Positions 42,929-42,985 of a DNA stretch of 42,985 bases are shown piece after piece. The notes under the pieces were generated by a model, which saw only the letters and a list, made by a program, of their open reading frames with translations, ran no database searches and was not told where the DNA came from. The DNA comes from Vibrio rotiferianus CAIM 577 = LMG 21460 (lineage in GTDB: Bacteria; Pseudomonadota; Gammaproteobacteria; Enterobacterales; Vibrionaceae): positions 1 through 42,985 of the forward strand of contig NZ_APHW01000098.1 of NCBI RefSeq assembly GCF_002741985.1. Direction: 5' to 3'. How positions within the stretch are numbered: the first letter of the stretch is position 1; every line of letters begins with the position of its first letter. The position numbers and the translations under genes were made by a program.

Positions 42929-42985
42929 CTATACAGCCTTAAAAGCTTGGCGGTGGAACAACACCGCCCAAGCTATTCTTGCTAG
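42929..42985 (-). mobile_element. 3' end of an IS110/IS1111-family transposase gene
   Basis: The minus strand reads LARIAWAVLFHRQAFKAV and then stops (TAG at 42929-42931). The (NK)LARIAWAVL pattern just before the stop is typical of IS110-family transposase C-termini, whose RuvC-like DEDD catalytic domain would lie outside the window to the right. Only 18 codons are visible, so the call rests on a short motif. Confidence 0.5.

Noticed and set aside
42944..42974. Hairpin AGCTTGGCGGTG/CACCGCCCAAGCT resembling a terminator
   Set aside because: It lies within the codons assigned to the transposase end, so it is probably coding; it could still contribute to RNA structure.
42753..42985. Plus-strand frame open for 77 codons to the window edge, starting MYSESTLGTL
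   Set aside because: Runs antisense through the presumed insertion-sequence end, has unlikely composition (many W, C, H) and its GGAG is about 14 nt from the ATG.

Overview
The window looks like chromosomal DNA of a Vibrio, probably of the Harveyi clade. The evidence is the 5' end of a gammaproteobacterial 16S rRNA gene with its tandem rrn promoters, an ERIC-type repeat of the Vibrio form, and gene content typical of that group (ThiXYZ/TenA thiamine locus, DUF3087, TIGR03643, Rof, ArgO-like exporter). The species assignment is inference; no marker is complete enough to settle it.

Layout. 1-560: 5' end of a 16S gene (minus strand) with boxA and two promoters. 568-4642: DUF3087 membrane protein, a TrmY-family methyltransferase, and a TldD/TldE-type protease pair. 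4916-5043: ERIC-like element. 5131-10958: thiamine salvage operon behind a TPP riboswitch, thiD-thiZ-thiX-thiY-tenA-thiM-thiE. It imports aminopyrimidine, converts it to HMP and HMP-PP, salvages thiazole and joins the two. thiM carries a one-base frameshift, and a terminator-like hairpin separates the transport half from tenA-thiM-thiE. 11147-15436: pgpB, then accessory enzymes (four GNAT acetyltransferases, an SDR, a HAD). 15451-18617: a small redox module with cytochrome c', membrane cytochrome b, a MarR regulator, cytochrome c and a Cys-rich protein. A 46-bp near-perfect palindrome sits exactly between the divergent cytochrome genes. 18680-21143: DMT exporter divergent from a MocR regulator, with direct repeats between them. 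21255-29515: glycerate kinase, small proteins, M3 oligopeptidase, DUF924, ABM monooxygenase, HAD, LysR and VOC proteins. 29720-32283: a lipoprotein, a repeat-rich gap, then a two-gene lipoprotein operon encoding an ecotin-like protease inhibitor and an MliC-like lysozyme inhibitor. 32495-35175: ArgO-like exporter, VOC, TIGR03643, and an unknown helical protein. 35176-38894: GH63/YgjK-like lipoprotein and an HTH regulator. 39599-42444: Rof antiterminator and an EmrAB-type efflux pair.

The right edge (about 42700-42985) appears to be the end of an IS110/IS1111-type insertion sequence. Only the last codons of the transposase are in the window, followed by about 230 nt of non-coding DNA that can fold. 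This is the best candidate here for a guide-RNA (seekRNA/bridge RNA) system, but the proof lies outside the window.

Most other sequence is ordinary chromosomal coding DNA. No CRISPR array, prophage, integron attC site or tRNA gene was seen.
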